Positions 17,107-26,196 of a stretch of 64,000 bases of DNA are shown here, in pieces. A program made the translations under genes and the position numbers. How positions within the stretch are numbered: the stretch's first letter is position 1; every line of letters begins with the position of its first letter. The stretch spans positions 1 to 64,000 of the forward strand of contig NZ_JAJATZ010000006.1 in assembly GCF_020531945.1 (NCBI RefSeq). Direction: 5' to 3'. The notes below the pieces were generated by a model. That model did no database searches. It was not told where the DNA came from and saw only the letters and a list, made by a program, of their open reading frames with translations. This DNA is from Loktanella gaetbuli. GTDB taxonomy: Bacteria; Pseudomonadota; Alphaproteobacteria; Rhodobacterales; Rhodobacteraceae.

Positions 17107-18455
17107 GCTGTCACCGCATGCAGGTTGATGGCCTGTCCCGTGAGGTCGGCGTGATAGCGGCGCAGCAGGTTCTGGGCCGTTTGCAAACGGTAGGCCGCAC
17201 TGGCGCGCATATCCGACAACGGCTGGAAATCATCGGCAAAGGCGGGCAGGGCGGCATCCACGGTTGCGACGGTCCAGGGCTGGCCGATCAAACCCGCCTC
17301 GACCGCCCCGGCGCGCATCGGTGTGCCCGCCATACCGCCGAACGCGATCCGCGCGGTCGTCACGACGCCATCCGCGATTTCCAGATCGAACGCCCCGCAC
17401 ACCGCCGAAATATCCTGATCGAACCGCTTCGATATCTTGTAGACGCGGTGGTTCGCGCGGCCCTTGGGGATCGTAACGCCGGTGACGAATTCGCCCGGCG
17501 CGCGGTCCTGCTTGCCGTAGCTGAGAAAGAAGTCCTGCAGCGGCATGTCGCGCGTCGCGTCCCCGCAGCGCAGGTGCAACGTCGCACCCAAGGCGATCAG
17601 CGCAGGCGGATTGTCCCCGATGGGAGAGCCATTGGCGATATTGCCGCCGATGGTCGCGGCATTGCGCACCTGGACCGAGCCATAGCGCCGGATCATCGCG
17701 GCATAAGACGGGTAATGCGGTGCGATCGCGTCCAGCACGCGGGTCATCGTGACGCCTGAACCAAAGTGGATCGCATCATCGGTCTGGGTGATCTGTTGCA
17801 GGTCAGTGCAGCGGTTCAGAAACGCCACCTCGCCGAGGTCGCGGAACTGTTTGGTGACCCACAGGCCCACATCCGTGGCCCCCGCAATCAGCGTGCCGTC
17901 AGGGTGCGCCTGATACCAGGCGGCCAGCGCATCGGCACTGTCCGGTGCAAATGGCGCGTCAACGTCAACGGGCGCGTCGTGCATCCATACGGGGACCTCT
18001 GCGGCTGCTGTCGCCTCGGCTGCGCGAATGATTGGCGCGTAGCCGGTGCAGCGGCACAGGTTGCCGGACAGTTGGTCGTCGTGATCGGTGCGACCGTTCA
18101 GATGTGCGGTCGCCATGCTGACGACGAATCCCGGCGTGCAGAACCCGCACTGGCTGCCGTGGTGGTCGATCATGGCCTGCTGCGCGGGATGCAATGTGCC
18201 GTCGGGGGCTGCGATCCCCTCGACCGTGCGGATCGATTTGCCCGCCAGTTGCGGCATGAACAGGATGCAGGCGTTCAGCGCGCGGGCCCCTTGATCGTCG
18301 GTGACCATGACGGTGCAGGCCCCGCAGTCGCCTTCGTTGCAGCCTTCCTTTGTGCCGGTCAGGCCGCGGTTTTCGCGGAGCCAATCCAGCAGGGTGCGCG
18401 TGGCTGTGGTGTCGGCGGTGACGACCTCGCCGTTGAGGCGAAAGGTGATGTCCAT
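17103..18455 (-). CDS. xdhA: Xanthine dehydrogenase iron-sulfur/FAD subunit
   Basis: 450 residues. The plant-type 2Fe-2S domain has CNEGDCGAC (C39, C44, C47) with C63; the second cluster has CGFC at 103-106 and CRC at 134-136. The FAD-binding domain follows from about 190 with the loop IGGNIANGSPIGDNPPALIA. It passes electrons from the molybdenum centre to NAD. It is the first gene of the leftward xdh-transporter operon. The start codon at 18455 is preceded by a weak GCGGACAT site, and the start matches the family N-terminus. Confidence 0.92.
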   Translation of the reverse strand: MDITFRLNGEVVTADTTATRTLLDWLRENRGLTGTKEGCNEGDCGACTVMVTDDQGARALNACILFMPQLAGKSIRTVEGIAAPDGTLHPAQQAMIDHHGSQCGFCTPGFVVSMATAHLNGRTDHDDQLSGNLCRCTGYAPIIRAAEATAAAEVPVWMHDAPVDVDAPFAPDSADALAAWYQAHPDGTLIAGATDVGLWVTKQFRDLGEVAFLNRCTDLQQITQTDDAIHFGSGVTMTRVLDAIAPHYPSYAAMIRRYGSVQVRNAATIGGNIANGSPIGDNPPALIALGATLHLRCGDATRDMPLQDFFLSYGKQDRAPGEFVTGVTIPKGRANHRVYKISKRFDQDISAVCGAFDLEIADGVVTTARIAFGGMAGTPMRAGAVEAGLIGQPWTVATVDAALPAFADDFQPLSDMRASAAYRLQTAQNLLRRYHADLTGQAINLHAVTA

Positions 18456-18560
18456 GAATTATGTCCGCCGCGATACCGGATGTGCAGGAACGGGCGCGTC
18501 GATGCGGCGTAGACGCGGCCCGGTGAATAGAAAACCGGATCGGGCTGCATTTGGCAAGTG

Positions 18561-18618
18561 CGGAGGGGGCGCGGCCCCCGGCTGCGCCTCCCCCGGAGTA
18601 TTTTTGGCAAGATGATAC
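18561..18618 (+). repeat. Interspersed repeat, copy C
   Basis: A GGGGGCGCGGCCCCC hairpin is followed by a second short hairpin-forming stretch and then CCCCGGAGTATTTTTGGCAA and GATGATA. This is copies A and B in inverse orientation. It lies between the divergent xdhA and VOC genes, just upstream of the ribosome-binding site of the latter. Confidence 0.7.
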
Positions 18619-18644
18619 AGCACCATGGCGAAGGAAGCAGCACC

Positions 18645-19034
18645 ATGCGAATATGCGCGGCAGACGGGTTCGCGATGACGGGTTTCAGGATTTCGGCGCT
18701 GCATCACGTCCAACTGGCCATGCCAGAAGGGGCAGAAGACATGGCGCGTGCCTTTTACGCCGGGCGGCTGGGGCTGACCGAGGTGGCAAAGCCTGCGGCC
18801 CTGGCCGTGCGGGGAGGCGTCTGGTTCGCGGGTGGCACGCTGTCGCTGCATCTGGGGGTCGAGGACCCGTTCATCCCCGCGCGCAAGGCGCATCCCGCGT
18901 TGATTGTCGATGATCTCGAGGCGGCGCAGGCTGCCTTGGGTGGGTCGCAGATCACGGCACTGCCGGGGTTGCGGCGGTTTTATGTCGACGATCCCTTTGG
19001 CAACCGGATCGAAATCGTGCAGCCTGTGGCGTGA
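18645..19034 (+). CDS. VOC-family (glyoxalase/bleomycin-resistance fold) protein
   Basis: 129 residues with the βαβββ pattern of a single VOC module: ISALHHVQLAMPEGAEDMARAFY at the start and GLRRFYVDDPFGNRIEIVQ at the end. H and E residues at the usual metal positions are seen (HHVQL and IEIV). I chose the ATG at 18645, preceded by AAGGA nine bases upstream; an ATG at 18675 fits the domain start equally well but has no good site. Substrate unknown; VOC proteins range from lyases to dioxygenases. Not linked to neighbours by overlap. Confidence 0.75.
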   Translation: MRICAADGFAMTGFRISALHHVQLAMPEGAEDMARAFYAGRLGLTEVAKPAALAVRGGVWFAGGTLSLHLGVEDPFIPARKAHPALIVDDLEAAQAALGGSQITALPGLRRFYVDDPFGNRIEIVQPVA

Positions 19035-19038
19035 CCTT

Positions 19039-19335
19039 TCAGCGTTCCTGCAGGTAAGCTGCCGAGACGTGGCCCTTGATCCCGCCCAGTGACACGGCGC
19101 ACCAGCGGGTGTTGCCCATCGGTTGGCAGGAATCCACGTTCAGAATCGTCCCGTTGGGCAGGCCCAGCACCGTGACGAAACCTGTGCCGGGGCCGGCGCG
19201 CATTTTCAGCATGTCGTCTTCCTCGACGCCGATGACCTCGAACTGGCCGAGGCCGGGCAGCAGGTTGACGTCGCCGTCGCGCCCGCAACCGGTCAAGGCC
19301 ATTGCCGCCGCAGCGGCGCAAAGTGTGATGCGCAT
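19039..19335 (-). CDS. Small SH3-domain lipoprotein
   Basis: 98 residues. The signal peptide ends in the lipobox LTGC (Cys17), so it should be lipid-anchored in the periplasm. The remainder is a bacterial SH3 (SH3b) domain, with MLKMRAGPGTGFVTVLGLPNG near 42 and the closing strand GGIKGHVSAAYLQ. SH3b domains often bind peptidoglycan or peptides. It ends five bases from the convergent VOC gene. Function otherwise unknown. Confidence 0.75.
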   Translation of the reverse strand: MRITLCAAAAAMALTGCGRDGDVNLLPGLGQFEVIGVEEDDMLKMRAGPGTGFVTVLGLPNGTILNVDSCQPMGNTRWCAVSLGGIKGHVSAAYLQER

Positions 19336-19367
19336 CGCGTTCTCCTGTTTTCGGAATGAGGGCAGGG

Positions 19368-19847
19368 TTAGAGTGTCCCGGCCAATGTGTCGAGTTGTGT
19401 CGTGGCAGCCCCCCAGCCGTCATGAAATCCCATGTCCGCGTGCGCCTGTGCGGCCGCGGCGGTGGCGTGGGTGCAGGTGGCGGTGTAGGTGCAGCCGCCC
19501 GGGGCGGGGGCTATCAGGATCTCGGCGGTGAATGCGAAATCGGTCGCATCATGGCCCAGCATGTTGGGCCGGAAATCCGGCCCCAGCGCATTGGTCCAGA
19601 CCAGGCGCTTGCCGGGCTCTGCGATCAGGATGCAGCCGGGTGCGGTTGCCATTTCGCCGTGATCCGGGATGGCCATGACAGTGCGAAACCCGCCGCCTGG
19701 ACGGGGATCGATGTCGGCTATTGTGACCTGAACCGGATGCGGGGCGAACCACTGCCTGAGCAGGTCCGGTTCGGTCCAGCAGCGCCAGACCTGTGCGGGC
19801 GTCGCAGACAGGCTGCGGGTGAATGACAGGGCATGCGGTGCAGCCAT
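19368..19847 (-). CDS. SRPBCC (AHSA1-type) domain protein
   Basis: 159 residues of the START-like AHSA1 family: SATPAQVWRCWTEPDLLRQWFAP at the N-terminus and FTAEILIAPAPGGCTYTATCTH and HDGWGAATTQLDTLAG at the C-terminus. These proteins bind small hydrophobic ligands, and the family is usually paired with an ArsR regulator, as here: the arsR-type gene lies 12 bases upstream on the same strand. Ligand unknown. Confidence 0.82.
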   Translation of the reverse strand: MAAPHALSFTRSLSATPAQVWRCWTEPDLLRQWFAPHPVQVTIADIDPRPGGGFRTVMAIPDHGEMATAPGCILIAEPGKRLVWTNALGPDFRPNMLGHDATDFAFTAEILIAPAPGGCTYTATCTHATAAAAQAHADMGFHDGWGAATTQLDTLAGTL

Positions 19848-19859
19848 GGTCGTAATCCC

Positions 19860-20201
19860 TTATGAATTTTCCAGATCGTCGGTGTCGTCCAGCATCAGGG
19901 CCATCTGGCCCTGTTCGCCCAGCCGCCGTTCCCAGATTGTCCGTTGCCATGCCAGCCAGCCCTGCGCCTCCATCAGGGGGTCGGTGTTCAGATGGCAGGT
20001 GCGCACACGGCCTTTCTTGACCGAACGGACAAGGCCTGCGGCCTCGAGCTTGCCCAGATGTTTCATGAAGGTGGGCAGGGCGATGGGGTGAGGTGCGGCC
20101 AGTGCCGTGACCGTTTTCGGCCCGCCTGCCAGCTGTTCGAGGACCGCGCGGCGGGTGGGATCGGCAAGGGCCGAGAAAAAGGCGTTCAATGGCAGGGTCA
20201 T
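19860..20201 (-). CDS. ArsR-family HTH regulator
   Basis: 113 residues of a winged-helix regulator. The conserved start FFSALADPTRRAVLEQLAGGPKTV and the recognition region IALPTFMKHLGKLEAAGLV are clear; no ArsR-type metal-binding CVC motif is present, so it is of the SRPBCC-linked subfamily that probably senses an organic ligand or works with its partner. It is cotranscribed with the SRPBCC gene and divergent from dnaE. Confidence 0.85.
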   Translation of the reverse strand: MTLPLNAFFSALADPTRRAVLEQLAGGPKTVTALAAPHPIALPTFMKHLGKLEAAGLVRSVKKGRVRTCHLNTDPLMEAQGWLAWQRTIWERRLGEQGQMALMLDDTDDLENS

Positions 20202-20286
20202 ACATCATCAGATTGCATCGGCGGGATGCCACGTCAACGTCGCTTGTGGGCTTTCGCGCGGTGGCCCGCCGCCGTAACCTGCGGTC

Positions 20287-23200
20287 ATGAGCAAAGTACC
20301 CCGATTCATTCATCTGCGCGTCCATACCGAATATTCGTTGCTGGAAGGTGCCGTGCCGGTCAAGAAACTGGCAGGCATGGTCGAGGCGGCGGGTATGCCC
20401 GCGGTCGCCATGACCGACACCAACAACATGTTTGCCGCCCTCGAGTTTAGCGAATACGCGGCCAAGGCGGGGGTGCAGCCTATCGTCGGTTGTCAGATCA
20501 GCCTGGGCTATACCACGCCGGAGCCCGGCAAGCGGCCGGATGCGCCTGCGCCCATCGTGCTGCTGGCGCAGTCCGAGGCGGGTTACATGAACCTGATGAA
20601 GCTGAATTCGGCGCTGTATCTGTCGGGCGACGGGCTGGCACCGCAGATCACCGTCGATGATCTGAGCCATCATCACGCGGGCCTGATCTGCCTGACCGGC
20701 GGGCCTGACGGACCCATCGGTCGGTTGTTGCGCCAGGGCCAGCGCGCCAAGGCCGAAGCACTGACCGATACGCTGCATGCGCTGTTCGGCGACCGGCTTT
20801 ATGTCGAATTGCAGCGCCACCCTGACGGCGGTGGCCTGCCCGAGGCGGAACGCCTGTCCGAGCGTGGCCATATCGAGATCGCCTATGCAAAGGGCTTGCC
20901 GCTGGTCGCGACCAACGATGTTTATTTCCCGAAATCCGACCTGTACGAGGCGCATGATGCGCTGCTGTGCATCGCGGACGGGGCCTATGTCGATCAGCAA
21001 GAGGACCGCAGGCGGCTGACGCCGCAGCATTATTTCAAATCGGAACGGGAAATGGCGACGCTGTTTGCCGATCTGCCAGAGGCGCTGGACAACACCATCG
21101 AGATCGCAAAGCGGTGTGCGTTCAAGGTCTACAAACGCGATCCGATCCTGCCGAAATTCGCTGATGACGAGGTGGCGGAATTGCGGCGTCAGGCGCAGGA
21201 AGGCCTGCGCGCCCGTCTGGCCATCATTCCGCATGCGGCCCCCGTCGAGGACTATGAAAAGCGGCTGGAATTCGAACTGGGCATCATCGAGGGCATGGGG
21301 TTCCCCGGCTATTTCCTGATCGTGGCGGATTTTATCAAATGGGCCAAGGGTCAGGACATCCCCGTGGGCCCGGGCCGTGGGTCCGGTGCGGGGTCGCTGG
21401 TGGCCTATGCGCTGCTGATTACCGACCTTGATCCGCTGCGCTATAGCCTGCTGTTCGAACGGTTCCTGAATCCCGAACGGGTTTCGATGCCCGATTTCGA
21501 CATCGATTTCTGCATGGACCGCCGCGAAGAGGTGATCCGCTACGTGCAGGACAAATACGGGCGCGACAAGGTGGGGCAGATCATCACCTTTGGCGCGCTG
21601 CTGTCCAAGGCGGCCGTGCGTGACGTTGGCCGCGTGTTGCAGATGCCGTATGGTCAGGTGGACCGCCTGTCCAAGATGATCCCGGTCGAAGGTGTGAAGC
21701 CCGTCAGCATCGAAAAGGCGCTGGCGGACGAGCCGCGCTTGCGTGAAGAGGCCAAGAACGAAGAGGTCGTGGGCCGGCTGCTGACCTATGCCCAACAGGT
21801 CGAAGGGCTATTGCGCAACGCATCCACCCACGCGGCCGGCGTCGTGATCGGGGATCGCCCGCTGGACGAGCTGGTGCCGCTGTATCAGGACCCCCGGTCC
21901 GACATGCCTGCCACGCAGTTCAACATGAAATGGGTCGAACAGGCCGGGCTGGTGAAATTCGACTTTCTGGGTCTGAAAACCCTGACGGTCATTCAAAATG
22001 CCGTCGATCTGATCCTGAAATCGGGTCGTCCGCTGCACGTCGATGCAGAAGGCAACACGCTGTATCAGCCGCCTGCGGGTGCGGAAAACGACATCGGCAC
22101 TATCCCGCTGGACGATCCGAAATCCTACGCGCTCTATGCGGCCGCCAAAACTGTTGCCGTGTTCCAGGTGGAATCCAGCGGCATGATGGATGCGCTCAAA
22201 CGAATGAAACCGACCTGCATCGAGGATATCGTGGCCCTCGTGGCACTGTATCGTCCGGGTCCGATGGAAAACATCCCGACCTATTGCGAGGTGAAGAACG
22301 GGCAGAAAGAGCTGGAGTCGATCCATCCCAGCATCGACTACATCCTCGAGGAAACCCAAGGCATCATCGTCTATCAGGAACAGGTGATGCAGATCGCGCA
22401 GGTCATGGCGGGCTACAGCCTTGGCGGGGCCGACCTGTTGCGCCGTGCGATGGGCAAGAAGATCGCCGAAGAGATGGCCAAGGAGCGCCCGAAGTTCGAG
22501 GCGGGTGCCGTCGCCAACGGGGTCGACAAGAAAAAGGCCCGCGAGGTTTTTGACCTTCTGGAAAAATTTGCCAACTACGGATTCAACAAGTCCCACGCCG
22601 CCGCCTATGCCGTCGTCAGCTACCAGACGGCGTGGCTCAAGGCGAACCACCCGGTCGAATTCATGGCCGGTGTGATGAACTGCGATATCCATCTGACGGA
22701 TAAGCTCGGCGTCTATTTCCAAGAGGTGAAAAAGGGGCTGGGTATCGGTTACACCCCGCCTTGTGTGAACCGGTCGCAGGCAATGTTCGATGTCCACGAG
22801 GGCAAGCTGGTCTACGCGCTGGGCGCGTTGAAAAACGTAGGCGTCGAGGCGATGAAGCTGATCGTTGCCGCCCGTGCGGATGGGGAATTCGTCACGCTGT
22901 TCGATTTTGCCCGCCGTGTTGACCTCAAACGTGTTGGCAAACGCCCGATGGAAATGCTGGCGCGGGCCGGGGCATTCGATGTGCTGGACCCGAACCGCAG
23001 GCGCGTGATGGCGTCACTGGATGCCTTGGTGGGCTATTCGGCGGCGATCCACGATCAGAAAAATTCCAATCAGGTCAGCCTGTTCGGTGACGCGGGCGAG
23101 GATCTGCCCGAACCGCGTCTGGCGGGGGGCGACGACTGGTTGCCTGCCGAACGGCTGGCAGAGGAATTCAAGGCCATCGGGTTCTATCTGTCCGGTCACC

Positions 23201-23787
23201 CGCTGGACGATTACATGGGTGCGCTGAAACGCAAACAGGTGCTGACGCTGGACGAGGTGACGGCCAAGGCCGAACGCGGCGCCTGCATCGTGAAAATGGC
23301 GGGCACCGTGTCGGGGCGTCAGGAACGCAAATCGGCGCGCGGGAACCGGTTCGCCTTTGTCCAGCTGTCGGACCCCACCGGCCAGTATGAGGTCACGATG
23401 TTCAGCGATACGCTGGAGGTCGCGCGCGAACATCTGGAAACCGGCAATCAGGTCGTGATCCAATGCGAGGCGACGATGGAATCCGACCAGTTGAAACTGC
23501 TGGGCCGCTCGGTCAGCCCGATCGACACGGCGGTGGTCGATGCGGTCAGTGGCGGTTTGCGCGTGTTCCTCGATGGTCCAGAGGCCATCCCGTCCGTTGC
23601 CTCGATCCTGGCAAATGCCGCAAGGGACCGGGTCAAGGGCGCACGTGGCCCTGTGTTCTTCTGCCTGATGGGGGACGGCCTGCCGGGCGAGGTTGAAGTC
23701 GATCTGGGACAGGATTTCCCGGTCAATCCGCAGATCAGAGGAGCCTTGCGGTCGCTGAGCGGCGTGGTCGAGGTCGAAGATGCGTAG
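20287..23787 (+). CDS. dnaE: DNA polymerase III alpha subunit
   Basis: 1166 residues, the expected size for replicative DnaE1. The N-terminal PHP domain starts FIHLRVHTEYSLLEGA; the polymerase palm shows GPGRGSGAGSLVAYAL and PDFDIDFCMDRR with the two catalytic Asp near residues 403 and 405; the helix-hairpin-helix and OB domain follow (GTVSGRQERKSARGNRFAFVQLSDPTGQYEV). It is the chromosomal replicase catalytic subunit. Single gene with its own start at the head of the rightward stretch. Confidence 0.97.
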   Translation: MSKVPRFIHLRVHTEYSLLEGAVPVKKLAGMVEAAGMPAVAMTDTNNMFAALEFSEYAAKAGVQPIVGCQISLGYTTPEPGKRPDAPAPIVLLAQSEAGYMNLMKLNSALYLSGDGLAPQITVDDLSHHHAGLICLTGGPDGPIGRLLRQGQRAKAEALTDTLHALFGDRLYVELQRHPDGGGLPEAERLSERGHIEIAYAKGLPLVATNDVYFPKSDLYEAHDALLCIADGAYVDQQEDRRRLTPQHYFKSEREMATLFADLPEALDNTIEIAKRCAFKVYKRDPILPKFADDEVAELRRQAQEGLRARLAIIPHAAPVEDYEKRLEFELGIIEGMGFPGYFLIVADFIKWAKGQDIPVGPGRGSGAGSLVAYALLITDLDPLRYSLLFERFLNPERVSMPDFDIDFCMDRREEVIRYVQDKYGRDKVGQIITFGALLSKAAVRDVGRVLQMPYGQVDRLSKMIPVEGVKPVSIEKALADEPRLREEAKNEEVVGRLLTYAQQVEGLLRNASTHAAGVVIGDRPLDELVPLYQDPRSDMPATQFNMKWVEQAGLVKFDFLGLKTLTVIQNAVDLILKSGRPLHVDAEGNTLYQPPAGAENDIGTIPLDDPKSYALYAAAKTVAVFQVESSGMMDALKRMKPTCIEDIVALVALYRPGPMENIPTYCEVKNGQKELESIHPSIDYILEETQGIIVYQEQVMQIAQVMAGYSLGGADLLRRAMGKKIAEEMAKERPKFEAGAVANGVDKKKAREVFDLLEKFANYGFNKSHAAAYAVVSYQTAWLKANHPVEFMAGVMNCDIHLTDKLGVYFQEVKKGLGIGYTPPCVNRSQAMFDVHEGKLVYALGALKNVGVEAMKLIVAARADGEFVTLFDFARRVDLKRVGKRPMEMLARAGAFDVLDPNRRRVMASLDALVGYSAAIHDQKNSNQVSLFGDAGEDLPEPRLAGGDDWLPAERLAEEFKAIGFYLSGHPLDDYMGALKRKQVLTLDEVTAKAERGACIVKMAGTVSGRQERKSARGNRFAFVQLSDPTGQYEVTMFSDTLEVAREHLETGNQVVIQCEATMESDQLKLLGRSVSPIDTAVVDAVSGGLRVFLDGPEAIPSVASILANAARDRVKGARGPVFFCLMGDGLPGEVEVDLGQDFPVNPQIRGALRSLSGVVEVEDA

Positions 23788-23833
23788 CTGTGTGCCAGAG
23801 GCGTGCGGCGGTGTTGAGGTGAGGATGGTGGGC

Positions 23834-24412
23834 ATGATGAATAGATTTCTGGCAGCACTGGGGTGCTGTGCATTGGTTGGCTGTGCGGGCGCGGGTCTGG
23901 GTACTGGCACACCCTTGGTCACGTCAGACGTGGATGCCTTGGCGGTCGGGCCGGGGGCCGCGCTGCCCTTTGGCGAAATCGCTACCACCTGCGGCATCGC
24001 CACTGCGGATATGGGGATGCCGGTTGCCGCCGCCTCTGGCTATACCGTCTATGACACCGCGCCGACCAGCACTGCAGTACGCACGCATTACATCGACGGG
24101 TTCAGTGACGGTTGCGCCAGACAGTTCACGGCCGCCCTTGTGCTGACGGGGGATGTCAGCACCCACGAAGGTGTGCGCTATGCCCGGACGCCTGCGCAGC
24201 AGCGCTATTCCGAAACCGACACGGCCTACGAGGCGATCAAACGTGCGTTCTGCGGGGTCGGCACGGGCGAGCCTTGCGGCAGCAGGATCGACGCGCTGTC
24301 ACGTCGGACCGTATTCGTCACCGCCTATCCGCAGTTTTCGGGCAGCAATTCATGGAAGGAATTTCTGCTGCACGAGGGCACGGTCGCGGCCAGCGGCACC
24401 GAAACGCCCTGA
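23834..24412 (+). CDS. Putative lipoprotein of unknown function
   Basis: 192 residues. The N-terminus MMNRFLAALGCCALVGCAGAG is a lipoprotein signal with lipobox LVGC. I chose the ATG at 23834 with GAGGA seven bases upstream; other ATG codons at 23825 and 23837 are possible. The mature part has four or more Cys (TTCGIATAD, DGCARQ, RAFCGVGTGEPCGSR), suggesting disulfides in the periplasm. I do not recognise the family. It follows dnaE by 46 bases and faces slyX. Confidence 0.7.
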   Translation: MMNRFLAALGCCALVGCAGAGLGTGTPLVTSDVDALAVGPGAALPFGEIATTCGIATADMGMPVAAASGYTVYDTAPTSTAVRTHYIDGFSDGCARQFTAALVLTGDVSTHEGVRYARTPAQQRYSETDTAYEAIKRAFCGVGTGEPCGSRIDALSRRTVFVTAYPQFSGSNSWKEFLLHEGTVAASGTETP

Positions 24413-24420
24413 TTGCCGTC

Positions 24421-24621
24421 CTACCAGTGCGGCGGACGTTCGTCGCCCAGCGGCACGGTGCCGCTGCTTTCGGCCTCGCGGGTCGCCTCGCGCTGCATCA
24501 GCATTTCGATGCGGCGCAGGGCGATGGTCAGATCCTTGTCCTGCCGTGCGACGACATCTGACAGGTCCTCGACCAAGCGGGTCAGGTGGGCGATCTGTAT
24601 TTCAAGGTCAGTCTTATCCAT
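24421..24621 (-). CDS. slyX: SlyX-family protein
   Basis: 66 residues, mostly one coiled-coil helix (IQIAHLTRLVEDLSDVVARQDKDL), ending in the conserved PPHW, which corresponds to the PPHY tail of SlyX. The cellular role of the family is not known. It is convergent with the lipoprotein gene and divergent from hisS. Confidence 0.8.
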   Translation of the reverse strand: MDKTDLEIQIAHLTRLVEDLSDVVARQDKDLTIALRRIEMLMQREATREAESSGTVPLGDERPPHW

Positions 24622-24720
24622 GCGCCAGAGTTAGGTCATCGCGCCTGCCATGCCAAGCCATTGCCCCGCAGGCCCGTGCGGGGTATGTCGCGCGCGACTG
24701 ACAGACCCACAGGTGATCCG

Positions 24721-26196
24721 ATGGCAAAGCCGAAAAAGACCCCGCGCCCCAAGGCCGTGACGCCCAAGGGCTTTCGCGATTATTTCGGGGCAGAGGTCAC
24801 GCATCGCAACGAGATGCTCGCCAAAATCGCAGAGGTCTATCACCGCTATGGCTTTGACCCGCTGGAAACATCCGGGGTCGAGACGGTCGAGGCGCTGGGC
24901 AAGTTTCTGCCCGACGTGGACCGCCCGAACGAGGGTGTGTTCGCCTGGGAAGAGGACAGCGACTGGCTGGCGCTGCGCTATGACCTGACGGCGCCGCTGG
25001 CGCGGGTTGCCGCGCAATACCGCGATACGCTGCCGTCGCCCTATCGCCGCTACGCAATGGGTCCGGTCTGGCGCAACGAAAAGCCGGGACCGGGGCGGTT
25101 TCGCCAGTTTTATCAATGCGATGCGGATACCGTGGGCGCGCCGTCTGTTGCCGCCGACGCCGAAATCTGCGCGATGCTGTCGGATACGCTGGAAGCCGTC
25201 GGCATCCCGCGCGGCGACTATGTGATCCGGGTGAATAACCGAAAGGTGTTAGATGGTGTGCTCGAAACCCTTGGTCTGACTGATGATGAGGACGCCAAGA
25301 AAGAAGCCGTACTGCGGACGATCGACAAATTTGACAAGGTTAGCATTGAAGAATTTTGGGCGCTTTTGACCACAGGGCGACTTGATGCGTCGGGCGCGTT
25401 TATCAAAGGCGTAGGGCTGACGCAGGATCAGGCACAGAACATCGGCCAATATATGCAGTCACGATGTGAGACAGCCCAAGAGACGCTAGGACTTTTGTCA
25501 CAAATGATAGGCAACTCTGATTCCGGTGCCTCGGGTCTGAAAGAACTGCGCGAAATGGCAGAACTCCTTGCCGCCCAAGGCTACGGCCCTGACCGCATCG
25601 TCATTGACCCCTCCGTTGTCCGTGGCCTCGGCTACTACACCGGGCCGGTGTTCGAGGCGGAACTAACCTTTGAGGTCACTGACGAAAAGGGGCGTCCGCG
25701 CAACTTTGGCTCTGTCGCGGGGGGCGGGCGGTATGACGATCTGGTCAAACGCTTTACCGGCCAAGAGGTGCCTGCGACGGGTGTGTCCATCGGTGTGGAC
25801 CGCCTGCTGGCCGCACTGCACGCCAAGGGGCGACTGGATACCAAGGCACGCGGTCCGGTCATTGTCACGGTGATGGATAAGGCGCGGATGGCGGATTATC
25901 AGACCATGGTGGCGGAACTACGTCAGGCGGACATCCGGGCAGAGGTGTACCTGGGCAACCCCAAGAATTTCGGCAACCAGCTGAAATACGCGGACAAACG
26001 CGAAAGCCCGATTGCGGTGATCGCGGGCGGCGATGAATTCGACCGCGACGTCGTGCAGATCAAGGACCTGATCCTGGGCGCAGAAATCGCCAAGGACGCC
26101 ACCGCCGAGGAATGGAAGGACCGCCCCCAGCAGGTCGAGGTGCCGCGCGCCGAGATGCTGGCGCGGATCCGTCAGATGCTGGACGACCAGTCGTGA
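24721..26196 (+). CDS. hisS: Histidyl-tRNA synthetase
   Basis: 491 residues of the alphaproteobacterial-length class II enzyme. It shows motif 2 GPVWRNEKPGPGRFRQFYQCD, the histidine loops (GLGYYTGPVFE), GGGRYDDL and motif 3 GVSIGVDRLLAAL, then the anticodon-binding domain. Start at the ATG of MAKPKKTPRPKAV. A central stretch, about 25225-25535, uses TTA, CTA, ATA, TTG, CGA and AGG-poor, AT-richer codons unlike the flanking sequence, yet stays in frame and in family, suggesting a recombined segment from a lower-GC donor. It overlaps hisZ by four bases (GTGA), so charging and synthesis of histidine are linked. Confidence 0.96.
   Translation: MAKPKKTPRPKAVTPKGFRDYFGAEVTHRNEMLAKIAEVYHRYGFDPLETSGVETVEALGKFLPDVDRPNEGVFAWEEDSDWLALRYDLTAPLARVAAQYRDTLPSPYRRYAMGPVWRNEKPGPGRFRQFYQCDADTVGAPSVAADAEICAMLSDTLEAVGIPRGDYVIRVNNRKVLDGVLETLGLTDDEDAKKEAVLRTIDKFDKVSIEEFWALLTTGRLDASGAFIKGVGLTQDQAQNIGQYMQSRCETAQETLGLLSQMIGNSDSGASGLKELREMAELLAAQGYGPDRIVIDPSVVRGLGYYTGPVFEAELTFEVTDEKGRPRNFGSVAGGGRYDDLVKRFTGQEVPATGVSIGVDRLLAALHAKGRLDTKARGPVIVTVMDKARMADYQTMVAELRQADIRAEVYLGNPKNFGNQLKYADKRESPIAVIAGGDEFDRDVVQIKDLILGAEIAKDATAEEWKDRPQQVEVPRAEMLARIRQMLDDQS

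Noticed and set aside
19549..21795. Open frame of 748 codons on the minus strand
   Set aside because: It runs antisense to dnaE and across the SRPBCC and ArsR genes; the product has no family features and its composition is that of a shadow frame in GC-rich DNA.
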